Shown in pieces: positions 1 through 8,074 of a DNA stretch of 64,000 bases. Under the pieces are notes generated by a model. The model ran no database searches and was not told the DNA's origin. It saw nothing but the letters and a program-made list of their open reading frames with translations. Both the position numbers and the translations under genes were made by a program. Origin of the DNA: Bradyrhizobium diversitatis (GTDB lineage Bacteria; Pseudomonadota; Alphaproteobacteria; Rhizobiales; Xanthobacteraceae); contig NZ_JACEGD010000018.1 in the NCBI RefSeq assembly GCF_016031635.1, positions 62,001 to 126,000 of the forward strand, given 5' to 3'. Numbering within the stretch: position 1 is the first letter of the stretch; every line of letters starts with the position of its first letter.

Positions 1-207
1 GTCCGCTTCAAGCCGATCCTGCTCACCGCGCTTGCGGCCATGATTGGCGCGGCAACCATCCTGCTCGATCCGATCTTCCAGGGATTGGCGATCTCGCTCC
101 TGTTCGGGCTTGCGTCGTCGACGCTGCTCACCGTGCTGGTGATACCTGCCATCTACATCGCCTTGCGTGCGCCACGCGAGGTCCCAACCGCCGCGAAATC
201 CAGCTAG
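1..207 (+). CDS. RND efflux transporter, C-terminal end (partial)
   Basis: Frame 1 is open from the window edge to TAG at 205-207, giving 68 residues. It reads as the last transmembrane part of an AcrB/CusA-type inner-membrane RND pump. It begins VRFKPILLTALAAMIG, matching the conserved R-(M/F)-(R/K)-P-I-L-(M/L)-T box, and is followed by a hydrophobic helix ending in VLVIPAIYIAL, the usual last helix of the family. A short polar tail follows. Substrate cannot be judged from the fragment. The next gene starts 11 bp downstream on the same strand and may be co-transcribed. Confidence 0.85.
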   Translation, partial: VRFKPILLTALAAMIGAATILLDPIFQGLAISLLFGLASSTLLTVLVIPAIYIALRAPREVPTAAKSS

Positions 208-217
208 CGAGGAATCG

Positions 218-574
218 ATGGACAAGAACTACGTCGACATCACGAGGAACATCTCGGCCAACCTGAAGAAACTGCGGAGCGACATTCCCGACACGATGAA
301 GGGATTTGCCTTACTTGCTCAGGCCGCCACCCGCGACGGCGCGCTGGACAAGAAGACCAAGGAGCTGATCGCGCTGGCGCTCGGCGTGGCCGCGCATTGC
401 GACGGCTGCATCGGCTTTCACACCGAGGCGCTGGTCAGGCTCGGTGCGACGCGCCAGGAGATCGAGGAGACGCTCGGCATGGCCGTCTACATGGGAGGCG
501 GGCCGTCGTTGATGTACGCCGCGGATGCGATCGCGGCCTACGAGCAGTTCCAGCAGCAATCGGCCGCCGTATAG
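218..574 (+). CDS. Carboxymuconolactone decarboxylase / AhpD-like protein
   Basis: 118 residues from ATG 218, preceded by GAGGAA. An upstream in-frame ATG at 167 would overlap the pump gene and lacks a better ribosome site. The AhpD core is visible: Glu49 in the helix before the redox motif, then Cys61-Asp-Gly-Cys64 and His68. In AhpD these form the thiol/proton-relay site for peroxide or disulphide reduction. The length fits single-domain CMD proteins of about 110-120 residues. A cytoplasmic antioxidant role is the family expectation; the substrate is unknown. Confidence 0.88.
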   Translation: MDKNYVDITRNISANLKKLRSDIPDTMKGFALLAQAATRDGALDKKTKELIALALGVAAHCDGCIGFHTEALVRLGATRQEIEETLGMAVYMGGGPSLMYAADAIAAYEQFQQQSAAV

Positions 575-650
575 TCGCCGGTCGCCCGACACGATTATGC
601 GAACGGGACCAGGCGGTTCATCTCGTCCGGTCCCGCCCATCGTTGATCGA

Positions 651-977
651 TTACCAGCGGTCGACACCGACCCCGACGCTCACGCCGGGCGCACGAATGC
701 CGACTCCGGCGCGCGGGCTGTCGTCCCAATGGCGATGATAGGTCCGGCGCTCGTAATAGCGGTCGCGCGGCATGTAGTTGTAGGAATCGCGTACGATCAC
801 GCGTGAACCGCCGCGCGTGCGATAGCAGCGGCCGTCGTCGTCGCAGACGAGCCGTACCTGCTGGACGAGATCCGGATTGGTGTATTCGCTGGTCGTGTAG
901 ATATCGGAAGCCTTCGCACCCGACGCGGCTGCCAAAGCACCGACGCCGGCCACCAGGGCCATCGTAAACGTCCTCAT
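651..977 (-). CDS. Small exported hypothetical protein
   Basis: 108 residues if started at the second of two adjacent ATGs (980 and 977). GGAGGAGG lies immediately upstream, and its spacing suits 977 better. Residues 1-20 form a signal peptide (MRTFTMALVAGVGALAAASG, likely cleaved before KASD). The mature part is polar, has a Cys-containing segment (LVCDDDGRCYRT) that could form a disulphide, and ends in a Gly/Val-rich tail. No enzyme motif is visible. A periplasmic or surface location is inferred. Confidence 0.7.
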   Translation of the reverse strand: MRTFTMALVAGVGALAAASGAKASDIYTTSEYTNPDLVQQVRLVCDDDGRCYRTRGGSRVIVRDSYNYMPRDRYYERRTYHRHWDDSPRAGVGIRAPGVSVGVGVDRW

Positions 978-1096
978 CATGTCCTCCTCCGAGACTGCCC
1001 TCGGCGGTAACAAGAAGGGGAGGCTGTGATCGTTCCCCGCCGCGATGCTGGTTTTTCCCGGAACTGGCACTTGTCGGCGGCTTTGTTCCCCTGGTC

Positions 1097-1567
1097 TCAA
1101 GTCGGGAAGACGAGGCACGTGGTCGTGCCGTGAGCGAGCAATCGCCCCTTGGCATCCGTGACGCGTCCGTCGGCCGCTCCGATGCGGCGACCGCAATTCA
1201 GAACCTTGCCCTCGGCCGTGATCAGGCCGGTCTCTGGCGTAATCGGTCGCAGCAGCGAAACCTTGAACTCAAGCGTGGTCTGGCCGGTGCCCTTGTCGAG
1301 GGCCGATTGGATCGCCAACCCCATGCAACTGTCGAGCAAGGTGGCCGTGAGACCACCGTGCACAGTGCCTGCCGGGTTGAGGTGAGCGCCGGTGGGGACG
1401 ATCGCGACGACGACGCGGCCTCGCTCAGCCTCCACCACATCATAACCCAGTGTTTGGGCGATCGTGTTGAGGGGCAGGGTTCCGTCGGCAAGGCCTTTGA
1501 CGAACTCAAGCCCACTCATCTGCTTCTGTCGTTCGACGTCGACTGTTCCATAGCTCTTCGCAGTCAT
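1097..1567 (-). CDS. PaaI-family hotdog thioesterase
   Basis: 156 residues with the hotdog core AGTVHGGLTATLLDSCMG; His70-Gly-Gly is the signature of the PaaI/4HBT family. C-terminal strands (TTLEFKVSLLRPITPETG and later CGRRIGAADGRV) match the acyl-CoA thioesterase fold. It probably hydrolyses an aromatic or aliphatic acyl-CoA in the cytoplasm; the substrate is not predictable. It lies 19 bp from the Ada-type gene upstream on the same strand. It is unrelated in operon terms to the other hotdog genes at 3593 and 50270. Confidence 0.88.
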   Translation of the reverse strand: MTAKSYGTVDVERQKQMSGLEFVKGLADGTLPLNTIAQTLGYDVVEAERGRVVVAIVPTGAHLNPAGTVHGGLTATLLDSCMGLAIQSALDKGTGQTTLEFKVSLLRPITPETGLITAEGKVLNCGRRIGAADGRVTDAKGRLLAHGTTTCLVFPT

Positions 1568-1586
1568 CTAAATCTCCTCATCGCGC

Positions 1587-2168
1587 TCACCTGTGTTGGA
1601 CTCGCGAAGCTTCGGCCTTTCTCCGGAAGGTCGATGGCGGGCGGCCGTAGAGTCGTGTGAAAGCGGTGCTCATGCGCCGCGTGCTCGAAAAGCCTGCGCG
1701 TTCCGCGACGGCGGCCATCGGAAGATCGCTGGCGTCAAGCAGCCGCTTGGCGCGCCGTACACGGATCGACAGCGCCACTTGCAGCGGAGACGCATCGAGA
1801 TGTCGGGCGAACAGGCGCGTCAGGTGGCGCGCCCCGACTCCCAACCGTTCAGCCAGCCTCTCCACGCCGCCGCGATCGAGCTCTCCCTTCTCGATGAGCG
1901 CCACTGCGCGTTCGACCGTTGTTCTGGAGCCTTTCCATGCAGGACAGAATGGCGCCGTTTCCGGGCGGCATCTGAGGCAAGGACGGAAGCCGGCCTGCTC
2001 AGCCGCGGCCGCGCTACGATAGAAGATTACGTTGCAGGCAAGTGGCGTGCGCGCCGGGCACACGGGGCGACAATAGATGCCCGTTGTTCTCACCGCGACG
2101 AATATCGCGCCGTCCAACGTTGCGTCACGGCGGCGGAGGGCAGCGTAGTGGGCGTCGAAGTCGAGCAT
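1587..2168 (-). CDS. Ada-type methylphosphotriester sensor with AraC HTH
   Basis: 193 residues in two parts. Residues 1-75 are an Ada zinc-binding domain with four cysteines at 33, 37, 64 and 67, spaced as in Ada, where the first Cys accepts a methyl group from DNA phosphotriesters. Residues 85-185 are an AraC-type DNA-binding region (GVGARHLTRLFARHL and a second helix-turn-helix). No O6-alkylguanine transferase or AlkA glycosylase domain follows, so it resembles AdaA-type activators or a truncated Ada/AlkA protein. It would sense alkylation damage. No obvious target gene is adjacent. Confidence 0.82.
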   Translation of the reverse strand: MLDFDAHYAALRRRDATLDGAIFVAVRTTGIYCRPVCPARTPLACNVIFYRSAAAAEQAGFRPCLRCRPETAPFCPAWKGSRTTVERAVALIEKGELDRGGVERLAERLGVGARHLTRLFARHLDASPLQVALSIRVRRAKRLLDASDLPMAAVAERAGFSSTRRMSTAFTRLYGRPPSTFRRKAEASRVQHR

Positions 2169-2270
2169 GGCGCCCGCTATAGCGTCTACATTCTAGGAGT
2201 GCGAGTCCGATGCGATGACCGTGTCCGAAAACGACCGGGGCGGACGTACATCGTCCAGGGCGCGCCTAGA

Positions 2271-2675
2271 CTAGATCGGCTCGTATGCCTCGGTCCGGCA
2301 GATGTCGTCCTCCTCCGCGCGTCGGCGGTCGACGACGCGTCCGCCTGATATCGTCACGATGTAGGTCTGGGCACCGAGCGGCGTGCCGGTCGGGGAGGTG
2401 AGCTGCGCGCGGACGCACGCCGTCCAGCCCGGTCCTCGCACCTCGCGACGGGGCGGGGTGACGTGCACCTCGCGCGGATAGGACGTTGCGAGAAAGACGA
2501 CGTCGATCTGCTCGCGCACCAAGCGCTTGACGTCGGGAGGCGCTTCGGGCGGTGGCTGCTCCGTCTCCTTCATGCGCATGAATTCCGGTACCGGTGCACG
2601 GCTGTCGGCAAAGCCGCAAGCACCGAGACCAAGCGCGGCACCGAGCAGCGCTGCATGAGAAATAATCCGCAACAT
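2271..2675 (-). CDS. Small lipoprotein, hypothetical
   Basis: 134 residues from ATG 2675, with AGGGGA about 10 nt upstream. A longer frame from 2738 would place a charged stretch before the signal. The N-terminus is a lipoprotein signal with lipobox L-G-A-C at Cys20. The mature protein has a Pro-rich linker followed by a beta-rich segment (VHVTPPRREVRGPGWTACVR). No known enzyme family is recognised; membrane anchoring is inferred from the lipobox. Confidence 0.75.
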   Translation of the reverse strand: MLRIISHAALLGAALGLGACGFADSRAPVPEFMRMKETEQPPPEAPPDVKRLVREQIDVVFLATSYPREVHVTPPRREVRGPGWTACVRAQLTSPTGTPLGAQTYIVTISGGRVVDRRRAEEDDICRTEAYEPI

Positions 2676-2827
2676 CCGTGAAGGTCCCCTGCGGACCGAC
2701 AAATAGGCACGAATGCGATCCGACGAAGTCCGCGCCAATCAAAACTTGCTGAAGGGGCGGAGCCGTGGGCGTTTGCTATTCCGCGATTGCCGGCTAGTTT
2801 GTACCCCACATGAGGGGGATTGCACCG

Positions 2828-3052
2828 ATGAGGATTTTGGTCATAGCGGCGGCGGTCTTGGCACTGACGGCTGCCTCCGCGCAGGCGCAGGGCCGGCGCC
2901 AGCCTAACGACGGGGCCAAGCCGGCGGACAACACGCCCAAGGTCGACGAGAAGGCCTACAAGGCCGCGCTCGAGCGCATTCCCGAGCCCAAGGACAAGTA
3001 CGATCCGTGGGGCGGCGCCCGCCCGAGCGAACCTGCCAAGAAGCCGAAATGA
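2828..3052 (+). CDS. Small exported protein with KAYK...DPWGG motif
   Basis: 74 residues from ATG 2828, which has GAGGGGG 11 nt upstream; ATG 2810 overlaps that ribosome site and is less likely. It has a signal peptide (MRILVIAAAVLALTAASAQA), then a short charged domain with EKAYKAALERIP and DPWGGARP. The same pattern occurs in the exported protein at 4439, so the two are paralogues. There is no enzymatic motif. It is probably a small periplasmic protein of unknown role. Confidence 0.72.
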   Translation: MRILVIAAAVLALTAASAQAQGRRQPNDGAKPADNTPKVDEKAYKAALERIPEPKDKYDPWGGARPSEPAKKPK

Positions 3053-3230
3053 AGTGAGCCTTGCGGACCTGCCGGTTTGATTTCGGCCGCGCGCGCACTC
3101 CCATTGTTTGCAGCGCAGCCAAGCGCGCGAGGCGCCGTTGGTGTGGTAGCGCATGATCGATCGTCCCGGCGGACGACTTCTTGCGGCATCGCGCGTGCGA
3201 TGCGAATGGTCTTTCACACCGTCTGCACGA

Positions 3231-3470
3231 CTACACGAAGGCGAGGCCGACGCGCTTGTCGCTGCGCCAGACCGTGCGACAATGCCGTGCGAAACGGTCG
3301 CGCGCGATCGAGAGCTCGAACGATTGCGGCAGCATGACGGGGGCGTCCAGGTCGATCGCCGCGCCGCCTGCCGACATGTTTCGCACCGTGCAAGCGATGC
3401 CGCCGTTTTCGAAGGTGATCGTTCCACCTTTGAAAACACGGTGACGTTGCGATGCGCGCTTCTCGATCAT
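3231..3470 (-). CDS. PilZ-domain protein
   Basis: 79 residues from ATG 3470. The PilZ c-di-GMP motifs are visible: the Arg-rich RASQRHR near the N-terminus and NMSAGGAAID (consensus D/NxSxxG). It consists of the PilZ domain alone, the common size for these stand-alone adaptors. A longer frame from 3533 adds a non-PilZ, more AT-rich stretch and is not preferred. It would bind cyclic di-GMP and act on an unknown partner. No flagellar or polysaccharide genes are adjacent. Confidence 0.8.
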   Translation of the reverse strand: MIEKRASQRHRVFKGGTITFENGGIACTVRNMSAGGAAIDLDAPVMLPQSFELSIARDRFARHCRTVWRSDKRVGLAFV

Positions 3471-3592
3471 CCGCGTCAGGTCCTGCTGATGATTGTGAAT
3501 TAGTGCATAGAAATTACATTGAACTAAACTCAATACTGGCGCTACTTGCGTAGCGCTTCAGACTTTGTTTACGACGTTGAAGCGGAGCGCGT

Positions 3593-4057
3593 TCATCCCG
3601 GCAGCATCGCGAACGCGCTCGACACCATCGCGACCGGCTTGCTGTCGGCGGCGGAGAGCAGCGTGACGCGGCCAAAGCTCATGGTGCGCCCGAGCCGCAC
3701 CACGCGCGCGTCCGCCAGCACGTCCATTGAGGAGACCGCGCGCATGAAATGCGTGGTCTGGTCGACCGTGGTCATGGGGCGGTAGCCGCGGTTGGCCGCG
3801 AGGATCGCGATCACCATGGCGGTGTCGGCAAGCGCCATCAGGGCCTGGCCGCAGACCACGCCGCCGTTCCGGCACAGCCGCTCCGAAAACGGCATGCGCA
3901 GCAGCGCGCCCGGCTGCCAGTCCGGCACGTCTGCCGGCTGCGCGTGCTCGATGCGCTCGACCGCGAGGTTGAGATCCTGGACCCAGGGCGCAAAGACCTC
4001 GCCCAGGATGCGGCGGGCGTCGGCGAGGCCGAACTCGGCTTCTGGCTGCATTTGCAT
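3593..4057 (-). CDS. Hotdog-fold thioesterase family protein
   Basis: 154 residues from ATG 4057, with AGGAGAG upstream; a much longer open frame to 4312 lacks coding character. The segment RNGGVVCGQALMALADTAM is the hotdog helix, with Asn-Gly-Gly in place of the usual His-Gly-Gly. It is followed by MTTVDQTTHFMRAV and DARVVRLGRTMSFG, typical of PaaI-like thioesterases. Substrate unknown. It is convergent with none of its neighbours and appears monocistronic. Confidence 0.8.
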   Translation of the reverse strand: MQMQPEAEFGLADARRILGEVFAPWVQDLNLAVERIEHAQPADVPDWQPGALLRMPFSERLCRNGGVVCGQALMALADTAMVIAILAANRGYRPMTTVDQTTHFMRAVSSMDVLADARVVRLGRTMSFGRVTLLSAADSKPVAMVSSAFAMLPG

Positions 4058-4202
4058 TGCTGTCGCGCTCTCCTGTGTTGCCGGATGTTTCGCCGCATTG
4101 TGCGCGCATCGGCGCGGCAAAGTCACCCGGTCTTGCGCCGGTCCCGTCGGCTTGAAATTGCCTGACTTGGCCCGGTATGATGCTTCGCTTGGGTACGGGT
4201 GG

Positions 4203-4337
4203 ATGATGTTGCGTCGGTATGTCCGCGTCGTTGGCATGGTCGCGCTCGGTCTCGCGCTGAGCGGGTGCACCAAATGCGGCCCGATCTGGGAAGACTGGCT
4301 GCATGCCCCCAAATCGTGCAGATCGGATCGGCTCTAG
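4203..4337 (+). CDS. Very small lipoprotein (44 aa)
   Basis: 44 codons from ATG 4203 (or 4206), ending TAG at 4335-4337. A hydrophobic N-terminus ends in lipobox L-S-G-C, followed by TKCGPIWEDWLHAPKSC. The lipobox and the two further cysteines make a random frame unlikely. It overlaps no other gene on this strand and lies head-to-head with the hotdog gene at 4057. It is probably membrane-anchored with unknown function. Confidence 0.6.
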   Translation: MMLRRYVRVVGMVALGLALSGCTKCGPIWEDWLHAPKSCRSDRL

Positions 4338-4438
4338 CGGGCCCACGCGGCCTTGAGCGGCCTCAGGTTGCGACCGGGCTGAGACGAGGATGACACGGCG
4401 CGGGCGATCCACGCGCCTGGATGATCAAGGAGTAGATG

Positions 4439-4735
4439 ATGAAGCTTTTCCGTTTGGCCGCGGTGCTGGCCGTGCTGGCGGGACCTGCCTACGCGCAAAT
4501 GCCCAATCTCAATTTGCTGCAGGATGCCCCGAGCAAGACCCCGGAGGAGAAGGCCGCCGAAGCCGAGCGCGACAAGGCCTACAAGGAAACGCTGAAGAAG
4601 ATTCCGGATTCCAAGGCGTCCAACGATCCCTGGGGCGGCATGCGCTCCGATCCGCCGAAGCAGCCGGCGGGACCGAAGGCATCGGCCGTAACCGGTACGC
4701 CGAAGAAGACCAAGAGCGGCACCGCCGCCAACTGA
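4439..4735 (+). CDS. Small exported protein, paralogue of the 2828 protein
   Basis: 98 residues from ATG 4439. AAGGAG at 4427-4432 is 6 nt away, a better spacing than to ATG 4436. A signal peptide ends at AYAQ. The central part reads DKAYKETLKKIP then DPWGGMR, the pattern shared with the 74-residue protein at 2828. The tail is Lys/Pro/Ala-rich and low-complexity. No catalytic motif is seen. The pairing within 1.6 kb suggests local duplication. Confidence 0.72.
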   Translation: MKLFRLAAVLAVLAGPAYAQMPNLNLLQDAPSKTPEEKAAEAERDKAYKETLKKIPDSKASNDPWGGMRSDPPKQPAGPKASAVTGTPKKTKSGTAAN

Positions 4736-4843
4736 CCGCAGCCCCGTTCGGGTGGCGACACGACGCCTTCGGACAGGACTCCTCTTGATCCGGCCCGCGC
4801 CCTACATTTGGCTAAGAGCGGAGCGCGTAGAGGAGGACAGGAC

Positions 4844-5098
4844 ATGGCCGATCGTCCGCGGGATCTCGCCGAGCGGATGGCGCGCCGGCGCAAGATGGCC
4901 GGTAAGCCGGGCCATGCGGCCGGCGACGGTTATCTGCGCGAGACCTTCACGCTGCCGCGCGCGGCGGCGCGGGAAAGGGCGCAGGCCTTCTTCGCCCGCT
5001 ACCCCAAGGCCGGCTATATGAGTGCGGTCGAGACTTGGCGCGAACTGCCCGGCGGCGACATCGAGTTCACCATGCGGCGGCCGCCCAGCGCGGACTGA
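4844..5098 (+). CDS. Small basic hypothetical protein
   Basis: 84 residues from ATG 4844, with AGGAGGACAGG directly upstream. It is cytoplasmic, Arg/Ala-rich, with LPRAAARERAQAFFARYPKAGY and a C-terminal beta-like WRELPGGDIEFTMRRP. It is not recognised. Good ribosome site and codon bias support a real gene. It is convergent with the DUF6894 gene at 5122. Confidence 0.6.
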   Translation: MADRPRDLAERMARRRKMAGKPGHAAGDGYLRETFTLPRAAARERAQAFFARYPKAGYMSAVETWRELPGGDIEFTMRRPPSAD

Positions 5099-5121
5099 CG
5101 CGGCCAGATCCGAGGTCCTTG

Positions 5122-5355
5122 CTAGTCGAGGGTTTCGGCAACGATGCGGATCCGGAACACCGGCTCCTTGGCCTCGTCCAGCAGCTCCATCTGCCATTCG
5201 GAATTTTCCTGGAGCTTGCGGGCAATGCCGGCGGTCATGTCGGCGCAGACGCTGGTCATCTCCTTCCAGGCCGCATCGCGATTGGCAAATTCCGTCGCCT
5301 GGTCGGCGCAGCCGGAATAGCGGCCGTTGCGGATTCGAAAGAAATAGAGCGGCAT
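5122..5355 (-). CDS. DUF6894-family small protein
   Basis: 77 residues from ATG 5355 (MPLYFFRIRNG). This start pattern (M-P-x-Y-F-F), the Asp/Glu-containing middle and the helix FANRDAAWKEMTSVCADM match the small DUF6894 proteins that occur in many copies in Bradyrhizobium. No function is known for the family. A longer frame to 5427 is not needed. Confidence 0.7.
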   Translation of the reverse strand: MPLYFFRIRNGRYSGCADQATEFANRDAAWKEMTSVCADMTAGIARKLQENSEWQMELLDEAKEPVFRIRIVAETLD

Positions 5356-5670
5356 GGCAGGCACCAATCGCGCGCATGAGCCTCGCCCCCCAAGGCCCTG
5401 AGCGCGCGCAGTCCAATCCCAAACCATCGTCGGATCAATCCCGGGCGGCTACGGACTGCACGGGACCGTTGGCAGGCCGCGGAGCGCAGATGGGCGCTCG
5501 CCTCCGTGGTTCTCCGACCCTGAACAGAGTTCCTGAACTCCGTTCAGGGTGCATCCGGGCGACGGATCAAGGTGTGGCTGCACGCTGGTTCCCGGTGAGG
5601 CTTCCGTATCCCGACCGGGTGACGGCATGTGCCTTGCTTGCCTGATGAGCCAAGCACCCATGGATACCTC
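5356..5670. other. Intergenic region with a near-perfect palindrome
   Basis: 315 bp without a convincing gene, between the divergent DUF6894 and DUF2798 genes. The one striking object is an inverted repeat at 5518-5549 with 14-nt arms (CCCTGAACAGAGTT and AACTCCGTTCAGGG, one mismatch) around a 4-nt loop. It could be an operator or a small hairpin. There is no T-tract, so a terminator is unlikely. Confidence 0.5.
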
Positions 5671-5940
5671 ATGCTCGGCATTCCCCGCCGCTATTCCCAT
5701 TTTGTCTTCGGCATCATCCAGTCCGGACTGACCTCGCTGGTCGCAACGGGCATCGCCAGCCTGCCCGCAGGCGGCCCGATGATGTTCGTTCGGCACTGGA
5801 TGGTGTCGTGGCTGATCGCCTGGGCCGCCATGCTGCCTGTCGTCCTGCTGGCTGCGCCTGCGATCCGCGCCTTCTCGCTGCGCCTGACCCGGGAGGAGAG
5901 GGACCGTGAGCCGGCCGGCCGGCTTGAAAAAGCCCCGTAG
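5671..5940 (+). CDS. DUF2798-family membrane protein
   Basis: 89 residues from ATG 5671, with two hydrophobic helices (about residues 10-33 and 41-66). The pattern HFVFGIIQSGLTSLVATGIA and later FVRHWMVSWLIAWAAMLPVV is that of DUF2798 proteins: small two-helix inner-membrane proteins of unknown function. A longer frame from 5629 has no better start. Confidence 0.75.
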   Translation: MLGIPRRYSHFVFGIIQSGLTSLVATGIASLPAGGPMMFVRHWMVSWLIAWAAMLPVVLLAAPAIRAFSLRLTREERDREPAGRLEKAP

Positions 5941-6103
5941 CGCTCGGCATGTGAAGGCCGCACTCGAACGGCCGCAGACTGACCGCGCACCCGTCCCAAT
6001 TTCGACATCCGTTCGCACCACTGCCGACACACCCGTCGGCAAGATTTTATCCGTTCGGCGCGGCCATGGGGGAAACGTGGCCCGCCGACAACGGGGTGGC
6101 ATC

Positions 6104-6193
6104 ATGGATAACGTAGAGCGGTCATTTGCCGCCGCGACGGCGGCTGGCTTCATCGTGCTGGTGATTGGGCTGGTGCTGCTGGCGCTGCTGTAG
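6104..6193 (+). CDS. Possible 29-aa single-helix membrane peptide
   Basis: ATG 6104 to TAG 6191-6193. A polar N-terminus (MDNVERSF) is followed by one hydrophobic helix, AAGFIVLVIGLVLLALL. A GGGGTGG ribosome-like site lies just upstream. Such single-pass micro-proteins are common, but there is no homology evidence here. The following 299 bp to 6492 show no gene. Confidence 0.35.
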   Translation: MDNVERSFAAATAAGFIVLVIGLVLLALL

Positions 6194-6492
6194 ACGGGTT
6201 TGCGGGCCGGGTGACGGGGCGGCCGTGCCCGTCCGGTGGGTGGCACCAGGCACGCCTCGACTTTCAAAAACTGGAAAACAACCCCATGCACAGTAGGGTG
6301 CCTGGAAATTTCATCGACACGCCAATAGCTTATCGGTAGTATTTAGATACCTTTAGCCTGCACGTGGTGCCTTTACAGGCCACGCATCCGCGACGCGCGA
6401 TGCCGGATCGGGAGGCGGTCGCCGGCCGCCGGACCGGCGCCTGCTGCCCGCATGGAGTACGGTCCTCGGCCCCCCGCCCGTTCTGGCGGGCC

Positions 6493-6663
6493 TTAGTGGA
6501 TCCTGATCTCGTTCAAGGGCAGGCGGAGCTCGGCGGCGCGCTCTTCACGGTCCTTCCTGCGGAACTCGTTTTCCTTGCGCTCGAACTTCACCATCTCCTT
6601 CTGCGCTGCCTCCAGCAGGGGACTGCGTCTGATCGCATCGTGCTGCGTGTCGTTGTCCGTCAT
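6493..6663 (-). CDS. Small charged hypothetical protein
   Basis: 56 residues from ATG 6663, with GGGGAG about 8-10 nt upstream. Mostly a charged helix (EMVKFERKENEFRRKDREERAA) that could be coiled-coil. Not recognised. The open frame extends to 6759, but that part has no ribosome site support. Confidence 0.5.
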   Translation of the reverse strand: MTDNDTQHDAIRRSPLLEAAQKEMVKFERKENEFRRKDREERAAELRLPLNEIRIH

Positions 6664-6816
6664 GGCCGAGCTCCCCGGAGTTGCGGTCCCATCCCCACAG
6701 AAGGCCGGAGACCGCGAAAAGGTTCGGTGCGCCAAGATTGCGGAAACATGACGGCGCACCGGCCGCGCCCTTGATGCGCGGCGGCCTCCGCTCCCGAAGG
6801 CAACACCGATTGCCGG

Positions 6817-7017
6817 CTATTTCGGTGGCTGAAGCCCGGGCGATTTGACCCAGTCGTGCAGATGATTGGCGACGTCGGCCTGGCGGGCCTTCTTGAGGAG
6901 GGCGTCTCGCTCGGCACCCGGTGGAAGCCTGGAGGCCTGCTGCTGGACCTGCTTCACCCATGCGGAAAGCCGGTCCTGGAGGGTCAGCTGTTGCTTGAAA
7001 CGTCGCCGCTTGAACAT
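6817..7017 (-). CDS. Small conserved-looking hypothetical protein
   Basis: 66 residues from ATG 7017 (MFKRRRFKQQLTLQDRLSAW). Basic N-terminus, amphipathic helix with LPPGAERDALLKKARQAD, and an ending of DWVKSPGLQPPK. I recall this layout among small rhizobial hypotheticals, but that is memory and not a search. Function unknown; cytoplasmic. Confidence 0.6.
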   Translation of the reverse strand: MFKRRRFKQQLTLQDRLSAWVKQVQQQASRLPPGAERDALLKKARQADVANHLHDWVKSPGLQPPK

Positions 7018-7186
7018 GGCGTTCTCATATCCATGCGAGGAAGGCGGGAGCGCGATCGGCGTCCTCGTCACCGATAGTGCCCGGGATCCGCGCGGTGATG
7101 ATCCATTAGGATCCATAAACGGATCCGCGTCTGTTCAGTTGTGCGCACAAGGCGAATGGGAAGCCGAAATGAATCTCGGAACTCCG

Positions 7187-7408
7187 TCAATGCGGCTCAG
7201 ACCGCTCTCGAAGGGGATGATCATTCACTCTGCGGCGCATCCGGTGACAGAAGCTCTCGATGAACTGGGCAGGCGATTCGAAATTGACGAGGAGCCTTTC
7301 GGCCTGCACCCAATCGTCCGAACCAGGGGCGAATGAATCCATCAATCGCCTTTGCCGGTCGGCGCGCACGGCATGTTTCAGCCCTGCCTTCGACGAACGC
7401 GAGTGCAA
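7187..7408 (-). CDS. Weak candidate hypothetical ORF
   Basis: Open from a TTG-type start at 7408 to 7187, 73 codons. The C-terminal half (RRLMDSFAPGSDDWVQAERLLV) looks protein-like. The N-terminus has no clear ribosome site, and another frame upstream looks as plausible, so this may be the 3' part of a frameshifted gene. The rest of 7018-7654 shows no other supportable gene. Confidence 0.28.
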   Translation of the reverse strand: MHSRSSKAGLKHAVRADRQRRLMDSFAPGSDDWVQAERLLVNFESPAQFIESFCHRMRRRVNDHPLRERSEPH

Positions 7409-7654
7409 TCTCGGCCAAGCTTGTCTTCTTCCTCGATCGGCTGCTTTTGCACCCCGCGTACCTTGCGACCAGAACGACTTCGTTAGCGGCGGCCAACCAT
7501 GTGGCTCCAGGCGCGCTTCGCTTGCTGATAAGGCGTTGAGTGCTGGTTGTGGAGGTGTGCACTGCGGTTCAGTTCGCGCACCTCAACGGTGTGCATTGCC
7601 TGACGTGAACGCCGCGGACCGTAAGGCTAGCATCACTGGCCGCAGATACGCGTT

Positions 7655-8074
7655 CTATTTGGTTTTTTTGGGGGCACGCTTCTTCGGTCCATTTCCGGCG
7701 GACGACCCGGCATCGTCCCCATGGCAGGGCCAGGCATCTCTGAATGCTTCGATGGCGACGGTGATCCCCGGCTCACTCGCTCGATCCGGATTGTTATCAA
7801 GATACCCCAGAAAAACCTTGGCACTTTGCAAGGGGCTGCCTTGCGCGGGGGGGCATGCACGCACGTTGGCTGGCAGATTTGGTGAAAAGAGCATCGCAGT
7901 CTCGATCATTCCCTCACATACGCCGGCGGATCGAGCTTCGTCCTGATTGCGGAACGAGTTCTGAACAAGCAGTTCGCAAGACTTTTGCGCGTCGGTTGCT
8001 TTATCGACAACCGTGGCGCTGGCCTTCCCGATGACCGCTAGGATTAGGCCGGCAACAATAACATGAACCCGCAT
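7655..8074 (-). CDS. Rap1a/Tai-type exported protein
   Basis: 139 residues with a signal peptide (MRVHVIVAGLILAVIGKASA). The mature part has conserved cysteines (KSCELL, GVCEGM, VRACPP, DAWPCHG) and the segment VFLGYLDNNPDRASEPGITV. This matches the Rap1a/Tai immunity fold, in which Cys pairs and the FL.YL..NPERL....V..AL...FPC pattern recur. Some family members neutralise T6SS amidase effectors. No T6SS or effector gene is near, so here it may be an orphan housekeeping homologue. The C-terminus is a Lys-rich tail. Confidence 0.7.
   Translation of the reverse strand: MRVHVIVAGLILAVIGKASATVVDKATDAQKSCELLVQNSFRNQDEARSAGVCEGMIETAMLFSPNLPANVRACPPAQGSPLQSAKVFLGYLDNNPDRASEPGITVAIEAFRDAWPCHGDDAGSSAGNGPKKRAPKKTK

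Noticed and set aside
6240..6360. AT-rich stretch with AAAACAACCCCATGCACAGTA, considered as a promoter or small gene
   Set aside because: No coding frame of useful length and no second copy in the window; it may be a dispersed genomic repeat, but that cannot be shown here.
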